From Cymbomonas tetramitiformis (taxonomy: Eukaryota; Chlorophyta; Pyramimonadophyceae; Pyramimonadales; Pyramimonadaceae), in contig LGRX02003595.1 of NCBI GenBank assembly GCA_001247695.2, positions 1 through 64,000 on the forward strand: DNA of 64,000 nucleotides, in the 5' to 3' direction. A program made the position numbers and the translations under genes. Below are positions 54,008 through 63,121 of the stretch, one piece after another; the first letter of the stretch is position 1; each line of letters opens with the position of its first letter. The notes under the pieces are model-generated. The model was not told where the DNA came from and did no database searches. It was given only the letters and a program-made list of their open reading frames with translations.

Positions 54008-54142
54008 GGTTCACTGAAAGCCCCATATCCGGTTCAACGAAAGCCACGTATCTGGTTCAACGAAAGCCCTGTATCTAGTTCAATGAAAGCCCCGTACCTG
54101 GTTCAACGAAAGCCCCGTATCTGGTTCAATGAAAGCCCCGTA
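54008..54142. repeat. 23-bp minisatellite near the right end of the DNA element
   Basis: About six tandem units of ggttcaacgaaagccccgta with small variants. Confidence 0.85.
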
Positions 54143-54536
54143 ATCTTGCTTGCGCAAACAAAGTTGTTCCTAACACTTATTATGTAGTCAACTGTACAAG
54201 GGAACCGTGGAAAGCAAGGGCAACGCACCTTTCATTTTTGATGGAGAATCTTTTACCCTGTCCTCTTTCTTGAATAGAGGACAATAAAATGCATACCATC
54301 AGTGTGTTCAACAGTACAACGATACCCGCCGTTGTCGCAAGAAAGGCACACCCTAGTGTACTTTTTCGGAGGCTTCCTCATGTTTGCAAAACGAAAGTGA
54401 ACAGATGGGTGGGGGGAAAATTTAAACGCAATTAAAAATTTAAACGCAAAATTTTAGACGCATATGCATGTGTCACAAACCTATTCCCCAAAAACAGATT
54501 GACATTTCTATTCCCCATTTTGGAGTTTTCTATTCC

Positions 54537-55668
54537 CGAATCATTATGCTACCAAGGATTGCTGCTCTCCATTGCTGAATTTCGGTAAGGGCAATCGTGC
54601 GGTAGGTTTGAGTAAAGCCTTTTTTTGTCGTAGTGAATAAGGGTGGGACTTCCACACCTTCTGGCACACTGTGAATCACCAACCGCAAGCACAATTTCTC
54701 GGAAATGACCACCTCTGTATTCGTGACAAATGCGGGGAAACTAAAAGGCTTCCAAGGCTCGTAACACATGAAGATTCTGAGGGCTTTATAACAACTTTTT
54801 GAAGCACAAGAGACCCAGCACATAAATAAAGCAACAATTTGGAGATGTGCCGAAATTTCATCCCGAAATTTGCGGGCACCCTTTAAGATCATACGATCTC
54901 CATATTTTCGCAATGCCTTCGATCTAGTTGGCTTTTTGCCCAAGTTGTAAACCACCTCTGAAGACTCTGAAATGTCCGTCTGAAAGGGCTCAGTATTAAC
55001 CTCGAAATCTGGCCGATTTTCGCCGGAGTCAGAGTTCTCCTCAGCGGATAACGTCTTCTCTTCGTTATCGTGCAATAAATCCTCCTCGTCAGTCGAGGAT
55101 AGTGAATCATCATCACCCTAAAAAACAAAACAAGACAACCACTCTTAGGTTCAAAGCTCACGTTCACCTTCCTTTTCTACAGGCGCGAGCCGGGATGCAG
55201 GAACACGCGCGAAAAACACGTGAGATAGGAGGGAGAGGAAGGAAGTAGAAAAGCGAGAGAGTTATGGAGGTGGGAGCGCACCGCGTTCTCAAAATGCCAC
55301 ATTGAACACGGCTCCCTGTCTATCTCATCCCAGGAAGGCTCCAGAAAATGCGAGCGCCCAACGCTGTTCACCCTGGATAGAAACGCGTTCCGATTCTCCA
55401 CACTTCTCGCGGTATCACCCTCAGAGTTAGCACACTCAAGATGCTTCGCTCTGTCGAGTAAATAGGTTTGCCAGATGAAGTCATCATCGAACCCGTTGAC
55501 AACCATGTCACTCCCAATAATACGCGCCCAAGCATCTTCATAATTATTGGGAGGCACGTTGTAGGTCACCTCCCAACAACGACCCAAAAATACTTCGCTA
55601 AACACGAGCTCTCTCTTCCGAGAGCTGCGGTAAAACTCAAACAGCCTTTTCAGCATAACGTATCGCAC
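54537..55668 (-). CDS. Hypothetical gene, two exons or two ORFs, 5' part of the possibly broken gene
   Basis: On the - strand a 163-codon open frame (55668-55177; starts MRYVMLKRLFEFYRSS, Trp- and Asn-rich) is followed by a ~60-bp gap. A second frame begins after a good 3' splice site (ttttttag) at 55117 and stays open to the DNA element. The second part starts acidic (DEEDLL, EENSDSGENRPD), then has a basic stretch and a hydrophobic Cys-rich middle (IVALFMCWVSC). The 5' splice site joining the two could not be fixed. No family is recognised. It ends at the border of the DNA element, and 50136-50953 on the same strand is the candidate continuation. Confidence 0.4.
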
Positions 55669-56631
55669 TAGGTTTTATGTATTCACGATCCGGTATCTTG
55701 GCAGAGCATCTGTGACAAGCGCACACAACTCATGTCAAGCGACAACAGGACGTTCCCTGCAAATTCCAGAAACGCCAGCGCAAGAGTGAAAGCTGAAACC
55801 GAGAATTCATAAGTTGACTGTCAAGGGTCCGATCCCTTCAAGCGACTAAGACCTATCTATAGGGCAAAATTTCACCTCGTCCAACTGCGAAAATATTCGC
55901 TATCCGTTGATGACGCTTGTGACTTTCGTACAGCTAGCTGCGGTGCGAGATACAGACTCTGCGTAAAAACAGCGAAACATATCAAAATACAACATGGACT
56001 TTCAAGAAAATAGGAGAGCGGGAGACGTGAATAGGTTTCATGACTTCGCTCGTCAAGCTAGCAAGTCAACGGCGTAGTTACGTACCTGTTCACGAACCGC
56101 TACAACCATAGATACTTCAGTGGAAGCTCAAGAATGTATTTGGATCAAGAAACTGTCATTTTAAGTGCGTAATCTGCAGTAAATACTGAACTACAGCGCG
56201 CAAGAACGTGTTCCGCTTGCAGTGAGGAAACCGACATTACTTCCATGAGCTTTGAGTGTCGTTTGGCGAATGCACCGAGGTGCGACGTGAGGTCAGACCT
56301 GACCACAAATCGAGTTTCATTGGCCCATGGAAAGACATGGCTGGGAGCATGCATGCAGATCGCAGGATCAATCGTTGCGGATTCACATGGACCTCGATTC
56401 GCCCAGCACATCTCATGGCCACGACCAATGTGGACGTGGCCACCGGATAGTGTGGACCATTAGCCATTGCACCGTAGATATGATGTGTGGTACAGTCGAA
56501 CGGAGTCATGCAAGTTATGACCTACGGTGCACTGAATCCAGCAGATGTCACTCACCTTAGGTGGATGACAGACATTATGATTGTACATGTCATAGCCGAC
56601 CGTACTGACAATACTTGACGACTGTATGTCA
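55669..56631. other. Intergenic, no gene recognised
   Basis: Several overlapping open frames on both strands at 56145-56560 have no protein-like features. The promoter of the - strand gene starting at 55668 should lie here. The right end grades into a tgacatgacatgg-type simple sequence (56630-56710). Confidence 0.4.
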
Positions 56632-57075
56632 TTATGACACATGACATGACATGGCATGACATGGTATGACAGGTTTGGCAGGTATGCCATGTATGACACA
56701 TATGTCATCGGTCATATCCCTGACAAGCCCAACGGACTGAAACTCGGTCCGAAGCTGCACCACCAACTTGGAGAGGCGGTCGGTGTCGTCAGTACCACGA
56801 TAATGATGTTTCTTGGAACCAAGGATATCCTCGCGGATACCCTTGGCCCAAGCCCGATGTAAGCGCCCCTGGTAGACCGCGTCAACCGCTGCATGCTGGT
56901 CGACAAGGTTCTTCCGCAACGCGACAGTAGCGTCGGTGTTGATGGAAGTAGCAGGGGGTACCACAGGCGGGGTGCTAGCGGTTGGGGTGTCCCGAACCGC
57001 ATCCAGAAGCCGTATTGAGGCGTCCAAGTCGGAATCCCCCAACAGGCGCTTGCGAGCTCTTGTAGATGCCGCCAT
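56632..57075 (-). CDS. Hypothetical protein
   Basis: 147 residues from ATG 57075 (MAASTRARKRLLGDSD). A hydrophilic Ala/Thr/Pro stretch is followed by a helical Arg/Asp-rich part (HRAWAKGIREDILG, RLSKLVVQLRTEF). The frame is also open upstream to 57216. The last ~15 codons run into a tgacatgacatgg simple repeat, so the natural C terminus may have been replaced. No family is recognised. The tRNA-like foldback element lies just upstream. Confidence 0.4.
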   Translation of the reverse strand: MAASTRARKRLLGDSDLDASIRLLDAVRDTPTASTPPVVPPATSINTDATVALRKNLVDQHAAVDAVYQGRLHRAWAKGIREDILGSKKHHYRGTDDTDRLSKLVVQLRTEFQSVGLVRDMTDDICVIHGIPAKPVIPCHAMSCHVS

Positions 57076-57187
57076 ACTCTTGAAAGCCAGAGAAAAGATA
57101 CGAATGCGCGGTTGCACGTTTGGGTGTTGTGGCGGAAATGGAGGGTAGGCGTAATGGCAGAACGTGCGGAGAGGCGAAACGAGCGTG

Positions 57188-57372
57188 GTGATGGAGGAAG
57201 TGATATTGATAACCACTAGAGCTATGGCGTCTAGGGCGTCCTCAATATCATAGCGGACACCGGGAGTCGAACCCCTGGTGCCCCGGTTGTATAGGTTGGA
57301 AACAACCGTCTAGACCATCTAGCGCTAGATGGCCGTAGCTCTAGTGGTTAGCAATATCACTTCCTCCATCAC
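57188..57372. mobile_element. 185-bp foldback element enclosing a tRNA-like sequence
   Basis: The two ~42-bp arms (gtgatggaggaagtgatatt inward from each side, continuing to ccactagagct) are inverted with about two mismatches. Between them lies the tRNA-like core at 57251-57328. The arms themselves carry tagctctagtggtta, which resembles a tRNA A box. A SINE-derived or MITE-like element is likely. Confidence 0.65.
57251..57328 (-). ncRNA. tRNA-like sequence with pol III A and B boxes
   Basis: On the - strand, an A-box-like TGGTCTAGACGG (57306-57317) and a perfect B box GGTTCGACTCC (57263-57273) have tRNA-like spacing. The ends pair over only five bases (TAGCG/CGCTA), and the anticodon arm folds as CGGTTGT/ACAACCG with an 11-nt loop. 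It is therefore a degenerate tRNA or SINE head rather than a working tRNA, and no anticodon is assigned. Confidence 0.5.
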
Positions 57373-57668
57373 GTGGGGCACTTGCAGATGTCGTCGTGGT
57401 CGAAGGTGTCCGGAGCACCAACCCAAAATACGTAAACCAGCGGGATCAAGGCAGGTAAAATAACGTAGATGAACATCGCCAAAATCGAGCAATAGCAACG
57501 CGCGGTGCCCATGACTCGCAGCCTCAAAAGACGTCTACCGTAAAGCCATGTCTCAAATCCTAGTCGCACCCAAACGCGCAAGTGCGCACCACCTCTTCAA
57601 GCGGCTGCTTAGCCAATCATGGCCAGCAAGATAGCAAGTGGAATAAAAGCGTGGATGGGGCCACGACC

Positions 57669-57921
57669 TACCGGAATATCCTAGTTCACTAGATATCAGA
57701 GGTCCCGAACTGTGTGTGGATAAACTCTCCGTAATAAATAAACCCTAAGCTAGATATACCCGGAACGGTCTCGGACGGTCTCGGAGTCTAGCCTACCTGT
57801 GACACAGCGTGTGTCACAACACGAACCTACAAATCAGTCAGTAGTCCAGTGTTGGTCCTAGAGTTCTGTCATAGGGGCCTGCACCGGGACTCCCGGCCAG
57901 GGCTGCCTATAGATTTCAGCA
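57669..57921. repeat. 255-bp dispersed repeat, copy 2
   Basis: Same edges (taccggaatatcct to gatttcagca) and about 95% identical by eye to 32496-32750. Flanking sequences are unrelated, so it was copied as a unit. Confidence 0.8.
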
Positions 57922-58478
57922 TCCCTGCACCGCTATTACATGTTACGCCTCTTGATGACATTGATATGACACTCATCGCATCGTCGCGTCGCGTCGCGTC
58001 GCGTCGTCTTCGTTCTCTCGTGTCTCTCCCGTCACCCGTGCGCGTGGTCTCTCCTCTGAGCTCTGACCATGTATACATTCCGTTGGTCGGGTTTTCCGAT
58101 CGAACGCGATGAAATTCGCGATCTCGAAACTCAGATTTAGGCCTGAAAACCTTGCGCAGCTCCAGAAGCGCTCTGCAAACTTGCTTGAACGGTGCTGTTC
58201 AGCACCTTTTTCAAGGATATATCACGAATATATTATTCTATCTTGAACATTTTTGTATATTAGAACATGTTCCTGAACATGCGAACATGAGGTTTGTGCG
58301 TGCCTGGAAACTCTGAGGTTCGCTACGTGAAGATCTGAACGCGATTTTCCGAGAGGGGTTTTCCGGTTTTGAGGCTCCTCCCTGAAAATTTTTCATCGGT
58401 CTTAGGCGTTTGATTGCGCTTGATTGCGCTCGGTTTATTGTTCCTTGGGGTCTGTTTGAAGGTAAAATTTATCATAAG
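57922..58478. other. Spacer with a short gcgtc repeat
   Basis: Contains a cgtcgcgtcgcgtcgcgtcg run at 57979-58008. It is otherwise AT-rich, with ttgaacatttttg and gaacatg motifs near 58240-58290. No gene is supported. Confidence 0.4.
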
Positions 58479-58745
58479 ATGAGCCCGCACGGTGTCTACG
58501 TGCGTGAACGCGACGATCCCGGCTTGTGCTCAAAGCGGGCACAAGCCGGTATCGGCAACCATCCGCATAGATGGCAAGGCGTACGAACGTACGTTAAGTT
58601 GCAGCACCTTCACGAAATTGATACTGCGCAACTTATGTACGTCGCACCCACTTTCTTAGCAAAATTGCATGACTCAATGTGTGAAGGCAACCCGTACTAT
58701 TCCTTGAGCCGGAAGTACGGGATCACACCGCCCGAATCGCGCTAA
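58479..58745 (+). CDS. Hypothetical protein
   Basis: 88 residues from ATG 58479; the frame is open upstream to about 58410, so an earlier start or an upstream exon is possible. Composition is protein-like (HRWQGVRTYVKLQHLHE, YYSLSRKYGITPPESR). A 12-bp inverted repeat (cccggcttgtgc / gcacaagccgg) lies inside the coding sequence at about 58518-58553. No family is recognised. It ends 34 bp before the miniature LTR element. Confidence 0.35.
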   Translation: MSPHGVYVRERDDPGLCSKRAQAGIGNHPHRWQGVRTYVKLQHLHEIDTAQLMYVAPTFLAKLHDSMCEGNPYYSLSRKYGITPPESR

Positions 58746-58779
58746 ACTCAACCTCCACACGCGCTGGGAGCATATATAT

Positions 58780-59012
58780 TGACAGAAAAGGCTAATATAT
58801 GTTATATATTAGACTGGCGGAAGCACACGCAGGGAGTGACACCGTAATTCACTGCAGACTAAGATGAGATAATAAAATAACTTTGGGGTTTTATTATCGC
58901 GGAACGAACTGGCGGAAGCAAGCTGACGTGGCACCTCGGGTCAAGGGGTGATCAGAGAGAGTGTGACTGCCCCCCACCTTATGGGGGGGGCTGAAAGTCT
59001 CATCTCACATCA
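58780..59012 (-). repeat. Left LTR of the miniature element
   Basis: 233 bp. Contains taatatatgttatatatta, an AT palindrome, and a run of G near its end. Confidence 0.88.
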
Positions 59013-59161
59013 CACCACCTCACCCCGAAGGCGTGAGGTGCCACAACAAGGCAGGCAAGCCTGCATCCCAAACCTAAACCCTAGGCAAAAATAGGCAGCA
59101 GTTACAGGCCCAATGGGACCTCTTGCAGTCCGAAACTACTGCACTACATAGCTAGAGCCGT

Positions 59162-59698
59162 TCATTGCAAGTGTCTGTCTAACTCAGTGTTGCACACCAC
59201 CAGACCGTGATGCGTCTGGTGGCAGGTCGATTGCGGCATTGGCGACGGGCTGCGACCCCATGAAAGGCGGTTACAAGATCGGCCCATCAGATACCAACCA
59301 ATACCTGTGCGCGGCCATGGCGTAACGTGGCCAAGCACCACCAGAGGCAAGTGGCAGAGGGGGAGGAACGCGGGAAATGCGGAAAGTGGCTCGAACACAA
59401 AGGTGTCGAACGCACGAGGAAGTGGGGGTGGGAGACGAAAGGCGTTCTCAAGCACCACCACATCGTAGTGAGGTAGCACACAACGCGAAGGCGAGGAATG
59501 CGGTGAGGCGCTCTCGTAGGAGTCATAGCACTCGTTGTCGATGGCGAAAATGTCGGAGTCGCGCTTGGTGTCTGGTGCGCAAGCACCACCAGACACCACC
59601 AGACCAAAGCCAGAGGCAGAATGTTGTCGACGTAATCGAAGAGACTCCAACGCTGAACGAACAGCGGTTATGCGCGCATGCTGGCGGTCAGTATACAT
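59162..59698 (-). CDS. Hypothetical ORF carried inside the miniature LTR element
   Basis: 178 residues from ATG 59698, with the frame open a further 30 codons upstream. The N-terminal part is Arg/Leu-rich (ALESLRLRRQHSASGF), followed by acidic and hydrophobic stretches (VLPHYDVVVLENAF). It has no zinc knuckle, protease or reverse-transcriptase motif, so it is not a shrunken gag or pol. It may be captured host sequence or an accidental frame. Confidence 0.3.
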   Translation of the reverse strand: MYTDRQHARITAVRSALESLRLRRQHSASGFGLVVSGGACAPDTKRDSDIFAIDNECYDSYESASPHSSPSRCVLPHYDVVVLENAFRLPPPLPRAFDTFVFEPLSAFPAFLPLCHLPLVVLGHVTPWPRTGIGWYLMGRSCNRLSWGRSPSPMPQSTCHQTHHGLVVCNTELDRHLQ

Positions 59699-60327
59699 GG
59701 TCGCTGACCGCTGGCTGCAGAATTCCGCGAACGAAGAGTTAGGGTTCCCAAGTGAGGAGGTATCTTCTCGTAGAATCAAGCAAATCAAACGATGAAAGGG
59801 TCAAATTGGGCTAGATTTTTGCGGGGAAAACGGTGGTGTAGTCAAAAACGTCGTGCGGGAACCCGTTTTCACGCCAGAAGGGGTACTGCTGGCCAGAAAG
59901 TCAAGAGCGCGTTGGGGTTCTTGTCGATAACGTAACTCCCCGTAAAATTGCCCAAATCCGGCAACGAAAAAGCCTAATTGGGGTCAAATTCCACGGGGAA
60001 AGCGTTGATGAGGTCAAAATAGTCGTGCGGTAAGCCAATTTTCCGGCAGCAGAGGTGCTGCTGGCCAGAGTGTTGAAGGCGTAGATGTCGGTATTTCCAG
60101 AATGAAAACGCAGAGATGTGGCGAAACCAAAAAAACGCCGATAAGACGGGGTGAAGGTCTCGTTAAATCCAGTTGAAGTTGGTCGAAAAAAACACAATTT
60201 TCCGAGGTACGTGCGGAGGTACGTGCGGAGGTACGTGCGGGTTACGTGCGGGTTACGTGCGGGTTACGTGCGTGATCAAAGTAGCCGAGAAAACGGATGC
60301 CACACCAAAGATGGTGGACCGATAACC

Positions 60328-60561
60328 TGACAGAAAAGGCTAATATATGTTATATATTAGACTGGCGGAAGCACAAGCAGGGAGTGACACCGTAATTCAC
60401 TGCAGACTAAGATGAGATAATAAAATAACTTTGGGGTTTTATTATCGCGGAACGAACTGGCGGAAGCAAGCTGACGTGGCACCTCGGGTCAAGGGGTGAT
60501 CAGAGAGAGTGTGACTGCCCCCCAACTTATGGGGGGGGGCTGAAAGTCTCATCTCACATCA
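60328..60561 (-). repeat. Right LTR of the miniature element
   Basis: 234 bp, nearly identical to the left LTR; cacaagcagg replaces cacacgcagg and the G run is one base longer. Confidence 0.88.
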
Positions 60562-60995
60562 TATATGTAAGGGATATATATCCCTAGCTCATATATGCTC
60601 TCAGTGAGTGAAGACTTCTTCCACAGATGCTTGCGTAGGAATCATTAATTTGCTGGAAAAATTAGGTCTAAAGAGTAAAGTCAACGGAACGGTCAACGCT
60701 CGTAGCGGTCGATCCAATGGTCCAAATCCAATTCCGAGACCAGTTTTCCGGGGTGCCGTGTCACCCCACTCTATATCCTTAGGGCGCCCCTTTTTACAGT
60801 GTAGAAGTACGTGACCCGCCCGCCCCTGTTGTACGGTACATGGCACATGTCACGCAGGATTCTGACCCCCAGTGTTAAGAGTACGATCGAGAGTCCAGGA
60901 GAGCTCCAGGGAGGAATTTTCAAGAGAATTCTTCAGTTCTTACGGTTTGGCAGCATGGACAGCAGCGTTTTCTGAACGCAATTAATTTTGCGGAT
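60562..60995. other. Spacer
   Basis: Begins with the TATAT duplication and a short palindrome (gggatatatatccc). No convincing gene; a frame open into the next CDS reaches back to about 60930. Confidence 0.35.
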
Positions 60996-61439
60996 ATGTC
61001 GCACATTGTATGTGGTTTTGAAATGGTTTGTTTTTACACGTGCATCACAATTTGCGTGGGATCCAAGGCGATCTTTGGTCCCGAGTGGGTTCAAATTAAC
61101 GACGAGAACACCACGTACACCGACATCACAAACACGGCGATACGAACGCTTGAGGTGGAATATCACCCATACGTGGACAACACTAGCGTCAAACTCGAAG
61201 TTTCCAAAAGTCCTTTTCTTCAATCGAACACTAGCTCCATCGCATCTATAAGTTTTAGTGTTGCCAGTTTCGCGCAGCCCACTGGAAATCTGCACGGGAA
61301 GATAACTTTTGACGCAGCCAGCTTGCCACCTCGTGCGATGCCCATCACGGACAGACGCTTTCGCAGTAGTTTTGAGTGCAGCCCAGGTGGAGAATTTTCT
61401 GCCGGACCCTATTCTTTCCCCACACAATGGCAAAGATAA
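60996..61439 (+). CDS. Hypothetical protein
   Basis: 147 residues from ATG 60996. Rich in Thr, Ser, Asn and Val with a beta-strand-like pattern (TLEVEYHPYVDN, VKLEVSKSPF, ASISFSVASFAQP) and a hydrophobic Cys-containing N terminus. The frame is open upstream, so the start may be internal to an exon. A - strand frame over the same interval (60933-61454) is Arg-rich and judged the shadow. No family is recognised. Confidence 0.4.
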   Translation: MSHIVCGFEMVCFYTCITICVGSKAIFGPEWVQINDENTTYTDITNTAIRTLEVEYHPYVDNTSVKLEVSKSPFLQSNTSSIASISFSVASFAQPTGNLHGKITFDAASLPPRAMPITDRRFRSSFECSPGGEFSAGPYSFPTQWQR

Positions 61440-61454
61440 GTTGAGGAACGCCAT

Positions 61455-61930
61455 TATCGACTATTTGCGCCACGACACGAAGACTGGTTTTTCGAAAGAG
61501 CAATGCCGCTACCCGCCTACTCGCAGGGCGAGAGAGGGGGCTACCGCGCCCTCCCGCCGTGGCTGCTGCACCCACTGCAGCTCCGCCCGGCGTGGCAGCT
61601 CCAGCCGCCGTGGCTGCTCCAATCATTGCAGCTCCAGCCGCCGTGGCTGCTCCAACCACTGCAGCTCCGCCCGGCGTGGCTGCTCCACCCAGTGGCGCCT
61701 CGGCATCCAAGATCATGGTGGGCGCACGCATCTCGGATGACATTTTCGGGGCTGGTACGGTGCTATTACTGTGTTGCACTCATTCCATAGAGTGCAGCCA
61801 GTGTGCCACATGCGACAAGAATGCCTACGCATTGGTGAGTTATGACTCGGGCAAGGTGCTGAGCGCCGAATCTGGGCATTCTGGACCGAATGCCCGGCGA
61901 GGAATCGAGCATTTCCAAACATTAGTGTAG
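61455..61930 (+). CDS. Ala/Pro-rich hypothetical protein fragment
   Basis: A frame open from about 61455 to the stop at 61930. An Arg-rich start is followed by about four tandem Ala/Pro units (AAPAAVAAP type, 61559-61700), then a compact C-terminal segment (VGARISDDIFGAGTV and ALVSYDSGKVL) that recalls small beta-barrel reader domains. No start codon is seen, so it is probably an exon. It may belong with 60996-61439 by splicing (GGCAAAG at the end of that frame), but the junction is not established. Confidence 0.35.
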
Positions 61931-62776
61931 GTAACACTGTTCTCAAGCTAAGAATTAATGGCAACCGATGTAGCTGAACATATATGAAATGGCTCGACGG
62001 TTGTGGCGACAGCTGGACAAATAGTGCATTATATATCACTCCTTGCAGTGTAAATTAATGGGGGCAAGTCCCTCCCGGAAATATTGGACCCTACTGCAAT
62101 GAACATGTGTCATGTTGCTGCAGTAAACATGTTACCCTGCTCCATTATAAACATTTTACCTTGCCGCAGTAAACAATTTACCCTGTTGCAGTAAATATTT
62201 AACCGTGCTGCAGGGTGCCATCGTAGTGCTGCAAGGAATATGTCATCCTGTTGCAGGGAATAAGATGGCCATGATATATATTGCAGTGAATAATACAACA
62301 TTCGGCTTTAAAATGTATGATGCACAATGTACAAATATTAGAAGCTGCGGTAGCTAAAGTCATGCAATCATGCTGTATATGCCATCCTGCCACATCCTAC
62401 TACCACCGTGTTGCAGGGAGTATGTCATTGTGCTGCAGGAAACGAATACAGGCACAATATATCTCGATGTGAAAAATACAACATGCTGCTGAAAATTGTA
62501 TCCTGCTGAATGTACAAATATTTTAAGTTGCGGTAGGTAGAGGCATGGTGAATATGCTGCTGGATTCAGTGACCCGTAGGTCATAACTATTCTGACTCCC
62601 GTTAGCTGTACCAGTACTCGTACAGTACTAGGTGACAGATCCCTAGGTCACGGACACGTTATATTCGTTTATCTCTTATAATCAGTTTACACTTGTATGA
62701 AAGATATTCAGTGACCGCACCCGATATAATACGTTATATTATATCTCACAGGTTATGGGGTATTACCCCGCTTTTA
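61931..62776. repeat. Non-coding stretch with degenerate ctgcag-type repeats
   Basis: From 62080 to 62570, short units such as ctgcagtaaacat-ttaccctg recur about every 30-50 bp, with some copies as gttgcagggaatatgtcatc. They are too degenerate for a fixed period. From 62590 to 62776 there is an AT-rich segment with gtaccagtactcgtacagta, possibly LTR or leader of the retroelement that starts at 63122; no LTR boundary could be fixed. Confidence 0.5.
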
Positions 62777-63121
62777 TCACTGCTGACTTTGCCATGACTG
62801 GCTAAGCTTTTCCGCTTGGCGGGGCGTTGGGGCCTCGCGAGATGTTGAATTGGCCACTTTAGGGCGCGCGGTTTGCGCTATGTTGCGGTGAGATTGCGAG
62901 TTGGGATTTTCGGCAACTTCTACGGGTGTCCGCGTTGGATTTTGTTTTAGACTGGACTTGATCACCCCTGTCAACAACTCCTTGGCCGCCGCGTATTCGA
63001 CTTCGTTGATTTCGTTCGACCCCTTCTTCTCCTCACTCCGCAACTGCATTACGGTCGCCCGCCACCTTACAATTTGACACTCGCCTTTTCCCCAACCCCC
63101 CTCCTATAGGAATTTATTCTG

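Larger units (their letters stand above)
50957..54536. mobile_element. 3.58-kb DNA element with ~55-bp terminal inverted repeats
   Basis: Both ends begin GGAATAGAAAACTCC inward and stay matched for about 55 bases with few mismatches (the inner end is TTTTTGGGGAATAG). The element is flanked by CGA on both sides (50954-50956 and 54537-54539), a possible 3-bp target duplication. The interior has no transposase-like ORF. It is packed with structured repeats: ~180-bp repeats (51480-52350), triple palindrome (52587-52646), four hairpin-bearing 123-bp repeats (52742-53222), a large hairpin (53690-53745) and a 23-bp minisatellite (54008-54142). A non-autonomous DNA transposon is most likely; the superfamily is not recognised. 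Confidence 0.75.
58780..60561 (-). mobile_element. Miniature LTR retroelement (TRIM-like)
   Basis: 1782 bp with 233/234-bp direct terminal repeats starting TGACAG and ending CACATCA, flanked by TATAT on both sides (58775-58779 and 60562-60566). The repeats differ by about three positions and one G. There is no gag or pol. A purine-rich GGGGTGAGGTGGTG on the - strand next to the left repeat suggests - orientation. The interior holds a - strand ORF (59698-59162) and a gtacgtgcggg microsatellite (60206-60275). It would depend on a larger element for mobility. Confidence 0.85.

Noticed and set aside
60933..61454. - strand 173-codon frame opposite 60996-61439
   Set aside because: Basic and irregular; the + frame has the more regular strand pattern. 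The choice is tentative.
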